Of a DNA stretch of 6,911 nt, positions 1 through 6,222 are shown one piece after another. Within the stretch, counting starts at the first letter, position 1. Each line of letters begins with the position of its first letter. The DNA lies in assembly GCA_026193735.1 (NCBI GenBank), contig JAPHUJ010000323.1:1-6911 (forward strand). Direction: 5' to 3'. The position numbers were made by a program, and so were the translations under genes. The stretch comes from Sulfurovum sp. (GTDB lineage Bacteria > Campylobacterota > Campylobacteria > Campylobacterales > Sulfurovaceae). The notes under the pieces are model-generated. The model saw only the letters and a program-made list of their open reading frames with translations. It searched no databases and was not told where the DNA came from.

Positions 1-112
1 ATGCTCATACTAGAAGATAAAAAAACAGTACAAACAAAACAATAAAATATGAATAAAAATTAAATAATGCGTTATTATATGTTAAATGATAACGCACTAA
101 ATATTTATTGAC
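1..112. other. AT-rich intergenic region downstream of metH
   Basis: This stretch is AT-rich and holds no supportable gene apart from the hairpin listed separately at 68-96. The plus-strand frame starting at base 1 is open for 14 codons before a TAA at 43-45. The residues are mostly lysine, glutamine and threonine, so this could be the tail of a gene converging on metH from outside the window. Fourteen codons are not enough to call it. Confidence 0.5.
68..96 (-). terminator. Probable metH transcription terminator
   Basis: A perfect 8-bp inverted repeat has arms at 68-75 (tgcgttat) and 89-96 (ataacgca) around a 13-nt loop. It begins 16 nt past the metH stop codon. On the minus strand the stem is followed by a T-rich stretch (TTATTTAATTTTTATT). 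The layout fits an intrinsic terminator of an AT-rich genome, although the stem is short and the T tract is interrupted. It could also serve a gene converging from the left. Confidence 0.45.
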
Positions 113-3100
113 CTATAACGAATAATATGTCGCACTTTTATGGTGCACTACCAATGCGGTCGTACTCTGTTCTGGAACTATTTGAAATGTCTCAGAAAGT
201 TCTATACCAAATTCTTCAGGTTTTAGCAGATCAAAGATAGTTCTACTTTGCTCCAAGTCTGGACAAGCAGGATATCCAAACGAATATCTCGCCCCCTGAT
301 AACGGTTCATACGCACATCACGCAGTGATGACCCTTCATTGTCTGCTATGTTTAGGTCTAAACGTATCTGCTTATGCGCCACTTCGGCTAAAGCTTCGGC
401 TAGTTCTACAGAGAAACCGTGTACCATGTTGTACTCTAAGTATTTGCCTGCATCATACAGCTCTTTCTCATATGCAGAGAACTTAGATCCAGCACTCACA
501 CAAGTGATAGGTAGCACATCATGTCTGTCATGGTGGAAAAAGTCAGACAATGCACGGTGTGGTTTTCTTCCTTGTCTTGGAAAGCTAAAAGTTCCTACTG
601 CCCTACCTATGACTTTGTCTAAAGGCTCACGGTTTGCGTTTGCATCTACATTCCATCCTTCGCTTTCATCAAAGAGGTACAACTCCTGATCTTCACTTCT
701 ACATGGATAGTAACCGTAAATAATGGTAGGTTCAAACAACTCTTTTTCTATGAACTCTTTTTTCAAACGCTCATATGCAGGATACACTGTTTTGTCTAAG
801 AGTTTTTGATACTCCTCTTTTGTCATACCCTTACTCTTGTATCCCCAGTGAAATTTTATGACTGTTCTTTGGTTTACCCAGTTAAATACCATATCTAAGT
901 CTAAGTCTTCTTTTTGCAGTACACGTCTTCCCCAAAATGGTGGTGTTGGTACCTCTTGTGGCTCTGGCATTTTTATCTCTTCAAAAGGAGGGATGACAAC
1001 TTCTTTCTTTACCTTTTTCTCATGCACGACCATATCTCCAGCCATACGTGTATCTAGCCCAACACTACTGTCTTCGTTATATTTTTCGATGCGACTCATA
1101 GCGATGACCCCGTCAAAAGCATCGCGGCAATAAAAGATAGGCCCTTTATAGATAGGACGACAGAAGTCATCAACAAAAGAGCGTGTAAGCGCAGCACCAC
1201 CCAAAAGTACAGGTATCTCCATGTCCATCTCTGCCATGGCTTCAAGGTTGTCTTTCATCACTGCTGTGGACTTCACCAAAAGTCCAGACATGCCAATGGC
1301 TTGAATGGATTGTCTTTCTAGTACATCAAGGTACTCTTGTAAGTCAGTTTTGATCCCTACGTTTACAACTTTAAAACCGTTATTTGAAAGTATGATATCT
1401 ACAAGGTTTTTACCCACATCATGCACATCCCCTCTAACCGTACCTATCACAAGAGTCGTATCAGTATCTTTCTCTTGTTTTGTCAGGTAAGGATTTAAGT
1501 AATCCACTGTGCTTTTCATCGTCTCGGCTGACTGAAGTACGAATGGAAGTTGCATTTGCCCAGAACCAAAGAGTTCCCCCACAACCTTCATAGCATCTAT
1601 TAGGATTTCATTAACGATGATATCGGGGTGTATCTTTTTACGTGCCTCTTCGACTAAAGGTATCATTCGTTCTTTGTCGCCATCGAGTAAAAGTCTGGCT
1701 ATCTTTTCTTCGTTATTCATAGCTTCATAGGCTTCGTCATTTGCCTCATCATCTATAACTGCATCTGAAAAATGTTCTATAAATTTAAATAAGGACTGGT
1801 CATCAGGTGCAAAAAGCAACTCTTCACAGATCTCTCTGTCTGTATCACTCATCTTGGCAAGAGGAATAATGTGTTTTACGTTAATGATCACGGAAGTCAT
1901 ACCCGCTTGTAAACAATGGTGTAAAAACACAGAGTTCAAGTAACGTCTGGCATTGGTATCAAGCCCAAAAGAGATGTTAGATAACCCCAGCGTAGAACCT
2001 ACTTCCGGGTGGCGGATATGTAACTCACGTATGGCTTCGAGTGTTTGTATGGCCGCATCACGGTACTCCAAGTCCCCAGAACCCACTGTAAATGTAAGCA
2101 TATCAAAAATAAGGTTGCGTGGGTCAATGCCATGACGATTTACCGCCAGATCATAGATACGCTCTGCTTGAGCCAGTTTTGTCTCCGTAGTCTTTGCCAT
2201 ACCGACTTCATCGATAGTTAAACACACCAATGCACAGCCAAATTTCTTAGCCAGTTTACAAATGGCATCTAGTTTTTCTTCACCATCTTCAAGGTTCACG
2301 GAATTAATGATAGGTTTACCACCTATACGTTTTAGTCCTTCTTCCATAGTATTTACTCGTGTAGCATCTGGCATGAGTGGGAGCGGTATCTTTTGATTAT
2401 ATAGCTCCATCACAGCAGCCATGTCTACTGCACCATCACGCCCTGCAAACTCTACATTGACATCTAAACAGTGTGCACCATCACGTACTTGTGCCTGACC
2501 TACGGTCAGTGTACCTTCATAGTCACTGGCGATGATAAGCTCCCGAAAGGCTTTAGAACCTGTAGAGTTAGAACGTTCCCCTATGAGCAGGGGTGCAGGT
2601 TCTTGAAAAAGTTCAGTACTGCTAAACAGTGAAGCAATGCTTGGTTTGATACTACCCGTAGGTTTTTTAGGTACTAACACTTCAACCGCTTTTTTGAGTG
2701 CTTGTATGTGTTGAGGCGTCGTTCCACAACATCCACCTAAAAAACTCACACCATCAAATGCAGTAAATTCTAACTGTTTCTCTGTAAACTCATCTGGTCC
2801 CATAGGATAATAGGTGTACCCTCCACGGTTTTGAGGAAGTCCAGCATTAGCATGTACTGAGATAGGTATAGCACATAGTTCACTCAGTGTCTTGAGGTGC
2901 TTTTTAACCTGATCAGGGCCCGTACCACAATTGAATCCCAATGATAATATGTCAAACGGTTCAAGTATAGTCACTATAGTCGCAGCATCCGTACCTATAA
3001 GCATAGAACCACTAAGTTCAATCGTCACAGAAACCATTATAGGAAGTTGGACATTTCTCGCTTCATTTGCCCCTTGACAAGCATGTAAAGCAGCTTTTAT

Positions 3101-3616
3101 CTGTAAAGGGTCTTGACAAGTCTCCAAAAGAAAGACATCACATCCTCCATCTATAAGCCCTAAAGCACAAAGCTTATACCCCTCATACATTTCATCATAG
3201 TGAATGTGTCCGAGAGAAGGTAGTTTTGTGCCAGGTCCGATCGATCCCAATACAAACTTTGGTGATTCTTCTGTCCCATACTCATTACAGATCGCTTTTA
3301 CAAGTTCTGCACCCTTTTTAGAAAGTTCATAAGCACGTTCACCCATCTGATACTCATCAAGTACCCATGGCATTGTTCCAAAGGTATTTGTTTTAAGTAA
3401 GTCAGCACCAGCCATAGCATAACGCTTATGTATACGCCCTATGAGTTCAGGTGCCGTATGATTGAGTAATTCATTACATCCCTCTTGATCTACCCCTTTA
3501 TCATCTATCCATGCGTCTGTAGGAACTTCAAGGTCCTGTATCTGTGTACCCATGGCACCATCGATGACGAGTATGCGTTGTTCTAAAAGTGATTTGATTG
3601 TTTCTGTTATAGACAA
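113..3616 (-). CDS. metH: Cobalamin-dependent methionine synthase (5-methyltetrahydrofolate-homocysteine methyltransferase)
   Basis: This cytoplasmic enzyme moves the methyl group of 5-methyltetrahydrofolate through bound cobalamin to homocysteine, giving methionine and tetrahydrofolate. All four modules of the family are visible in order (residues from the TTG start). The homocysteine-binding barrel spans about 10-310: DGAMGTQ at 19-25, with zinc-ligand cysteines C230 (FNCG) and C296/C297 (GGCCG). The pterin-binding barrel spans about 345-590 and opens with GERSNSTGSKAF. The cobalamin module spans about 630-855: a helical cap, then GDVHDVGK with H732 as the likely cobalt ligand. The AdoMet-binding reactivation domain spans about 900-1155, with RxxxGYPACPD at 1110-1120. 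The protein is 1167 aa, near the usual 1150-1250, and is not broken. The frame stays open 62 codons further upstream, but that stretch looks non-coding. TTG at 3616 sits 6 nt after AAAGGGG, and the next in-frame ATG falls inside the DGAMGTQ motif. The active-site strand reads LMPDAT, where many relatives have LMLDST. Confidence 0.97.
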   Translation of the reverse strand: MSITETIKSLLEQRILVIDGAMGTQIQDLEVPTDAWIDDKGVDQEGCNELLNHTAPELIGRIHKRYAMAGADLLKTNTFGTMPWVLDEYQMGERAYELSKKGAELVKAICNEYGTEESPKFVLGSIGPGTKLPSLGHIHYDEMYEGYKLCALGLIDGGCDVFLLETCQDPLQIKAALHACQGANEARNVQLPIMVSVTIELSGSMLIGTDAATIVTILEPFDILSLGFNCGTGPDQVKKHLKTLSELCAIPISVHANAGLPQNRGGYTYYPMGPDEFTEKQLEFTAFDGVSFLGGCCGTTPQHIQALKKAVEVLVPKKPTGSIKPSIASLFSSTELFQEPAPLLIGERSNSTGSKAFRELIIASDYEGTLTVGQAQVRDGAHCLDVNVEFAGRDGAVDMAAVMELYNQKIPLPLMPDATRVNTMEEGLKRIGGKPIINSVNLEDGEEKLDAICKLAKKFGCALVCLTIDEVGMAKTTETKLAQAERIYDLAVNRHGIDPRNLIFDMLTFTVGSGDLEYRDAAIQTLEAIRELHIRHPEVGSTLGLSNISFGLDTNARRYLNSVFLHHCLQAGMTSVIINVKHIIPLAKMSDTDREICEELLFAPDDQSLFKFIEHFSDAVIDDEANDEAYEAMNNEEKIARLLLDGDKERMIPLVEEARKKIHPDIIVNEILIDAMKVVGELFGSGQMQLPFVLQSAETMKSTVDYLNPYLTKQEKDTDTTLVIGTVRGDVHDVGKNLVDIILSNNGFKVVNVGIKTDLQEYLDVLERQSIQAIGMSGLLVKSTAVMKDNLEAMAEMDMEIPVLLGGAALTRSFVDDFCRPIYKGPIFYCRDAFDGVIAMSRIEKYNEDSSVGLDTRMAGDMVVHEKKVKKEVVIPPFEEIKMPEPQEVPTPPFWGRRVLQKEDLDLDMVFNWVNQRTVIKFHWGYKSKGMTKEEYQKLLDKTVYPAYERLKKEFIEKELFEPTIIYGYYPCRSEDQELYLFDESEGWNVDANANREPLDKVIGRAVGTFSFPRQGRKPHRALSDFFHHDRHDVLPITCVSAGSKFSAYEKELYDAGKYLEYNMVHGFSVELAEALAEVAHKQIRLDLNIADNEGSSLRDVRMNRYQGARYSFGYPACPDLEQSRTIFDLLKPEEFGIELSETFQIVPEQSTTALVVHHKSATYYSL

Positions 3617-3622
3617 AAAATG

Positions 3623-3629
3623 CCCCTTT
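3623..3629 (-). promoter_or_regulatory. metH ribosome binding site (decides the TTG start)
   Basis: On the minus strand AAAGGGG lies 6 nt before TTG at 3616-3614. No ATG or GTG with a comparable site exists nearby in frame. The homology to MetH proteins begins a few residues after this TTG, so the site decides the start. Confidence 0.75.
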
Positions 3630-3643
3630 ATCTTAATTCTGTA

Positions 3644-3652
3644 ATTGTAGCA
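3644..3652 (-). promoter_or_regulatory. Candidate metH promoter, extended -10 TGCTACAAT
   Basis: The minus strand reads TGCTACAAT, matching the extended -10 form TGnTAnAAT with one change from TATAAT. No convincing -35 is seen at 17 nt, which is common for sigma-70 promoters in Campylobacterota. Transcription would start near 3637, leaving a leader of about 20 nt. That is too short for a SAM or cobalamin riboswitch. Confidence 0.5.
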
Positions 3653-3839
3653 AAGTATGTTTGATTTCGGGTTAATATAATTATGATGTAAGCTACTGAT
3701 AGGTATCATATATTTTGTATAAGTTAAATATGTAAAAAAGCTAAACTCATTGTGAAGTGAGGACAGAAAGTTATGGATCTCTTGTAGATTGCCAAACTGC
3801 AAAATACTATGACATTAGTTTCTACTTGATGCTGTACTG

Positions 3840-3845
3840 TATAAA
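3840..3845 (+). promoter_or_regulatory. Candidate -10 box for the PAS gene
   Basis: TATAAA at 3840-3845 would start a transcript near 3852 with a leader of about 34 nt before the PAS start codon. A better-looking TATAAT at 3864-3869 lies so close to the gene that the transcript would begin at the ribosome binding site. No clear -35 is seen for either. Another candidate is TTGTAG (3782-3787), a 17-nt gap and TACTAT (3805-3810). Confidence 0.25.
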
Positions 3846-3876
3846 GCTTTCAACTCGACATACTATAATAATTCAT

Positions 3877-3880
3877 GGAG
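3877..3880 (+). promoter_or_regulatory. Ribosome binding site of the PAS gene (decides the start)
   Basis: GGAG at 3877-3880, followed by five A residues and then ATG at 3886, places the start here. The frame is open back to a GTG at 3757, but the 43 extra residues look random and no such site serves that GTG. Confidence 0.75.
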
Positions 3881-3885
3881 AAAAA

Positions 3886-4338
3886 ATGGGACAAACGATT
3901 AAAAACATCATTACAGGCAAAGAAATCAAAAAACCTGAGCCAGTCGATATAGAAGTTCCATTTGATGGTGGGGTAATGATCACTGAAACAGACACAGCAG
4001 GTATCATTACTTATGCCAACCGTAAGTTTAGAGACCTCACAGGCTACACCAAAGAAGAACTTATCGGTGCACCACACAATATTAATAGACATCCAGACAT
4101 GCCAAAAGCAGCGTTTAAAGGGTTATGGGAAACCATTAAAGATGGTAACTACTGGGAAGGTTTTGTCAAAAATATGACAAGTGAAGGTAAATACTATCTT
4201 GTTGTAGTATGGATAAAACCAAAACTGGATGATGAGGGCAATATCATCGGATATATCGCAGGAAGAAAGATCCCGGATAAAGACTTAATGCAAAGAGCTT
4301 TGGACAAATACAAAGTTATGATGCATGATGAGCACTAA
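3886..4338 (+). CDS. Single-domain PAS sensor protein, Aer/CetB type
   Basis: This is a 150-aa cytoplasmic protein made almost only of one PAS domain (about residues 30-130). It has no signal peptide, membrane segment or output domain. It carries the hallmarks of the FAD-binding PAS domain of the aerotaxis receptor Aer: ITYANRKFRDLTGYTKEELIG at 40-61, HNINRHPDMP at 64-73 and WEGFVKN at 90-96. R68, H69 and D71 of the RHPDMP motif match the positions known to matter for FAD binding in Aer. Campylobacter CetB is a similar stand-alone PAS protein that works with the membrane transducer CetA in energy taxis. By analogy this one may sense redox state and pass the signal to a separate chemoreceptor or other partner. 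No such partner lies in the window, and related species often carry several such PAS proteins, so CetB identity is not claimed. It diverges from metH across 269 nt and ends in a hairpin shared with the next gene. Confidence 0.88.
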   Translation: MGQTIKNIITGKEIKKPEPVDIEVPFDGGVMITETDTAGIITYANRKFRDLTGYTKEELIGAPHNINRHPDMPKAAFKGLWETIKDGNYWEGFVKNMTSEGKYYLVVVWIKPKLDDEGNIIGYIAGRKIPDKDLMQRALDKYKVMMHDEH

Positions 4339-4359
4339 TTAATGGGCTTGACCCATTAA
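4339..4359. terminator. Hairpin between convergent genes, probable bidirectional terminator
   Basis: A perfect 8-bp inverted repeat (ttaatggg / cccattaa) with a 5-nt loop (cttga) starts one base after the PAS stop codon. It lies 16 nt past the stop of the small minus-strand gene. T tracts are weak on both sides (CATTTCTC on plus, TTAG on minus). Its position between two convergent stop codons supports a shared terminator. Confidence 0.55.
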
Positions 4360-4375
4360 CATTTCTCATGCCGAT

Positions 4376-4606
4376 CTATAAACTTTTTTTGGCTTCTTGC
4401 AATGCTTCGATCACTGCATCTATATTTGCTTTAGGAATATGTACTTTCCAATCTGGTTCATCAGCCCCTGCTTGTAGTGAAATACCAATACTTGCTACAC
4501 TTTCACTCTTTGGACCATAAGGTTGTTCTACTGTAGTAATACTTATCTTTCCGTCTTTTGTACCACTCAAAGTCATTTCGTCTATTTTTGTTACTGCTCC
4601 ACTCAT
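4376..4606 (-). CDS. Small protein of unknown function (76 aa)
   Basis: I do not recognise this family. The 76-aa product has no signal peptide, membrane segment or cysteine. It reads as a run of likely beta strands (MTLSG, KISITTVE, SVASIGISLQ, DWKVHIP) followed by one C-terminal helix (about 59-74, NIDAVIEALQEAKKS). Such a strands-then-helix layout occurs in small nucleic-acid-binding folds, among others, but nothing here proves binding. The start is supported by AAGGA about 7 nt upstream of ATG at 4606. An ATG seven bases earlier is in another frame and opens only a 36-codon frame. The gene lies 107 nt downstream of lpxD in the same direction, but seems to have its own promoter at 4694-4702 and a structured leader. 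It is convergent with the PAS gene. Codon and amino acid use look like ordinary coding sequence. Gene call fairly sure, function unknown. Confidence 0.8.
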   Translation of the reverse strand: MSGAVTKIDEMTLSGTKDGKISITTVEQPYGPKSESVASIGISLQAGADEPDWKVHIPKANIDAVIEALQEAKKSL

Positions 4607-4637
4607 AAATCATCCTTTTTTATTTAAAATATTCTCC

Positions 4638-4664
4638 TTGAAAATGAGCAAAGCCCATTCTCAA
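4638..4664 (-). promoter_or_regulatory. Leader hairpin upstream of the small gene
   Basis: On the minus strand, TTGAGAATGGGC, the triloop TTT and GCTCATTTTCAA form a 12-bp stem with two G-U pairs. On the plus strand these two pairs would be A-C mismatches, so the stem can form fully only in minus-strand RNA. It ends 31 nt before the ATG of the 76-aa gene and is followed by AAGGAGAAT instead of a T run. That makes a regulatory or stabilising leader structure more likely than a plain lpxD terminator, but either is possible. Confidence 0.5.
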
Positions 4665-4687
4665 TTCCTCTCACTCAAGTTTTAATA

Positions 4688-4712
4688 TAAATAATTATAT
4701 CACAATTATTTA
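4688..4712. repeat. AT-only 9-bp inverted repeat around the -10 box
   Basis: The arms TAAATAATT (4688-4696) and AATTATTTA (4704-4712) are perfectly complementary, with a 7-nt spacer. The repeat begins one base past the lpxD stop codon and contains the -10 box of the candidate promoter at 4694-4702. It could be an operator or a weak AT hairpin. In AT-rich spacers such repeats also arise by chance. Confidence 0.45.
4694..4702 (-). promoter_or_regulatory. Candidate promoter of the small gene, extended -10 TGATATAAT
   Basis: The minus strand reads TGATATAAT, a perfect extended -10 (TGn plus TATAAT). It lies immediately after the lpxD stop codon. Transcription would begin near 4687 and give a leader of about 80 nt to the 76-aa gene. 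No consensus -35 is present. Confidence 0.55.
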
Positions 4713-4713
4713 G

Positions 4714-5673
4714 CTATTTTTTACGTTTTAATAATCCGGCTATCTTTGCTTGCATACGTAACCACATTTTATGTTCTATGGCAGGAAAACCTGCATATGT
4801 TTTACCTCCTTCAAGAGACTTGGTTACACCACCTTTACCTGCGATAGTTGCGAAAGCACCCACTTTTAAATGTCCCGCTGTAGCACTCTGTCCGCCCATT
4901 ACTACATTTCTGCCTAAAATCGTAGAACCAGCAAGTCCTACTTGAGCAGCACAAAGGGTATGCTCCCCAACATCACAGTTATGGGCAATTTGTATAAGGT
5001 TATCCAGCTTAGTACCTTTGCGTATATACGTAGTACCAAATACTGCTCTATCTATGGTACAGTTTGCCCCTATTTCTACGCTATCTTCCACAACAACATT
5101 ACCATTCTGATAGATCTTTACATGTTCACCAAGCTTTGTATGCGCAAAACCATATCCATCACAACCGATCACCGTACCACTATGAATGATACACTCAGAA
5201 CCGATTTGTGTCTGATGGTACAGGGTCACATTTGGATGAAGAAGCGTCCCTGAACCGATAGTAACATTATCACCTACATAACAGCCTGCCAGTAGTGTAA
5301 CATTATCGCCAAGTGTAACATTTTTACCAAAAGAGACTTGCTTGTCTATATCGCATCCTTCACCTACAGTGGGTTGTTCTCCCCTACTCTCAAGCTTATG
5401 TGCAAAGAACTTAGAAGCGAGTGCCAATTTGAGATACGCTTCATCTGTTATGAGTGCAATCGTTCCCGATGGCAATAGTGTTGCATGTTTTTCATCTATC
5501 AGTACTGCTGCAGCTTTTGTATCTGCTAATTGGGAAGCATATTTGCTATCCGTAAAAAAGCTAAGTTGTGTGGAAGTTGCTTCGCTTAACGTGTGTATCC
5601 CATCTATAGTGATATCCTCACCGTGAAAGTCTAAACCGATATTTTCTGTTATTTTTGAGAGTTTGTAAGTCAT
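4714..5673 (-). CDS. lpxD: UDP-3-O-acylglucosamine N-acyltransferase
   Basis: LpxD catalyses the third step of lipid A synthesis: it moves an (R)-3-hydroxyacyl chain from acyl carrier protein to the 2-amino group of UDP-3-O-acylglucosamine, in the cytoplasm. The protein is 319 aa, slightly shorter than the usual 335-345. The N-terminal uridine-binding domain spans about 1-100 ([13 protein letters not shown] at 28-40). A long run of hexapeptide repeats follows (about 103-280, for example [18 protein letters not shown]), forming the left-handed beta-helix of these trimeric acyltransferases. The family signature GCDGYGFA lies at 170-177. H231 in LIQIAHN matches the catalytic histidine of E. coli LpxD (H239). 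The C-terminus is a basic helix ending KRKK. The start is supported by AAAGGA about 8 nt before the ATG. It follows ilvN by 69 nt with a hairpin in between, so it is probably cotranscribed, possibly at a lower level. Its presence implies a Gram-negative outer membrane. Confidence 0.96.
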   Translation of the reverse strand: MTYKLSKITENIGLDFHGEDITIDGIHTLSEATSTQLSFFTDSKYASQLADTKAAAVLIDEKHATLLPSGTIALITDEAYLKLALASKFFAHKLESRGEQPTVGEGCDIDKQVSFGKNVTLGDNVTLLAGCYVGDNVTIGSGTLLHPNVTLYHQTQIGSECIIHSGTVIGCDGYGFAHTKLGEHVKIYQNGNVVVEDSVEIGANCTIDRAVFGTTYIRKGTKLDNLIQIAHNCDVGEHTLCAAQVGLAGSTILGRNVVMGGQSATAGHLKVGAFATIAGKGGVTKSLEGGKTYAGFPAIEHKMWLRMQAKIAGLLKRKK

Positions 5674-5700
5674 AAAGCAGTCCTTTTAACTTAAAGTAGG

Positions 5701-5727
5701 TGTCACTCTCCACAAAGGAAAGTGACA
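5701..5727 (-). promoter_or_regulatory. Hairpin between ilvN and lpxD
   Basis: On the minus strand TGTCACTTTCC and GGAGAGTGACA form an 11-bp stem with one G-U pair and a 5-nt loop. It sits 15 nt past the ilvN stop and 27 nt before the lpxD start. On the plus strand the G-U pair becomes a C-A mismatch, which suggests it acts in minus-strand RNA. No T run follows, so it is more likely a partial terminator, RNA-processing or stability element than a full stop to transcription. Confidence 0.45.
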
Positions 5728-5742
5728 AAAGTAGAATGACTT

Positions 5743-6222
5743 TTATCTTTCTATAGCCACCACACCACCACGTACTATCTCAGAAGGATTATAACGCTGT
5801 GATGCTTCTATAAAATGCTGTATACGTGCAGGTTCGTCTGCTATCATAGTAATGATCATCTCTTTTCCAACATTGACAATGCCGCCATTATACGCTGCAC
5901 ACAAAGCACTGATATCACTTAAATTCTCAGTAATAGGAAATTTCACCAATACCATCTCTTTTTCAACCATCTCTTCATGCTCAATTACCTTATACACAGG
6001 AATGAGCTTATGCAGTTGTTTAGTGATCTGTTCCATCACCCGGGTAGAACCATTGGTTGCTATTGTGATGTGGGACATCTCACTATTTGGTATAGGTGCT
6101 ACGGTCAGTGACTCAATGTTATATCCACGACCTGCAAACAGTGCGGTGATACGCGCAAGAACAGAACTTTCATTCAACACGATAACTGAAATAACACGTC
6201 TTTCATTAATAGAATTTGCCAT
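5743..6222 (-). CDS. ilvN: Acetolactate synthase small (regulatory) subunit
   Basis: This is the regulatory subunit of acetohydroxyacid synthase. It raises activity of the catalytic subunit and usually makes it sensitive to valine. At 159 aa it has the length of IlvH-type subunits (E. coli IlvH, 163 aa), and ilvH is an equally good name. The N-terminal ACT domain spans about 8-80: RRVISVIVLNESSVLARI, then LFAGRGYNIESLTVAP, the strongest family signature. The C-terminal half (about 85-159) has EKEMVLVKF and ends in EIVRGGVVAIER, as in homologues. The start ATG overlaps the ilvB stop codon by one base (TAATG), and AAGGAG lies 8 nt upstream inside the end of ilvB. The two subunits are therefore probably translationally coupled, fitting their joint complex. 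The lpxD gene follows. Nothing is truncated. Confidence 0.96.
   Translation of the reverse strand: MANSINERRVISVIVLNESSVLARITALFAGRGYNIESLTVAPIPNSEMSHITIATNGSTRVMEQITKQLHKLIPVYKVIEHEEMVEKEMVLVKFPITENLSDISALCAAYNGGIVNVGKEMIITMIADEPARIQHFIEASQRYNPSEIVRGGVVAIER

Noticed and set aside
1..45. Open plus-strand frame from the left edge to TAA at 43-45
   Set aside because: Only 14 codons are visible; it may be a gene tail but cannot be told from chance.
3757..3787. Mini-frame (ATG at 3773, four codons) behind GTGAGGA upstream of the PAS gene
   Set aside because: Too short to support; the ribosome-site match may be chance.
3617..3802. 62-codon upstream extension of the metH frame, opening at an ATG at 3802
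   Set aside because: Residues look random, it spans the promoter and ribosome site, and MetH homology starts only after the TTG at 3616.
3757..3885. 43-codon upstream extension of the PAS frame, starting with GTG
   Set aside because: No ribosome site fits the GTG, the residues look non-coding, and GGAG precedes the ATG at 3886 at good spacing.
3617..3885. Riboswitch or small RNA in the metH-PAS divergent region
   Set aside because: The predicted metH leader is about 20 nt and no long stem or conserved riboswitch core was seen in the rest.
4502..4613. Alternative 36-codon frame from the ATG at 4613, overlapping the start of the 76-aa gene
   Set aside because: Ribosome site is directly against the ATG; the residues (many Tyr, Arg, Lys) look like an out-of-frame reading.
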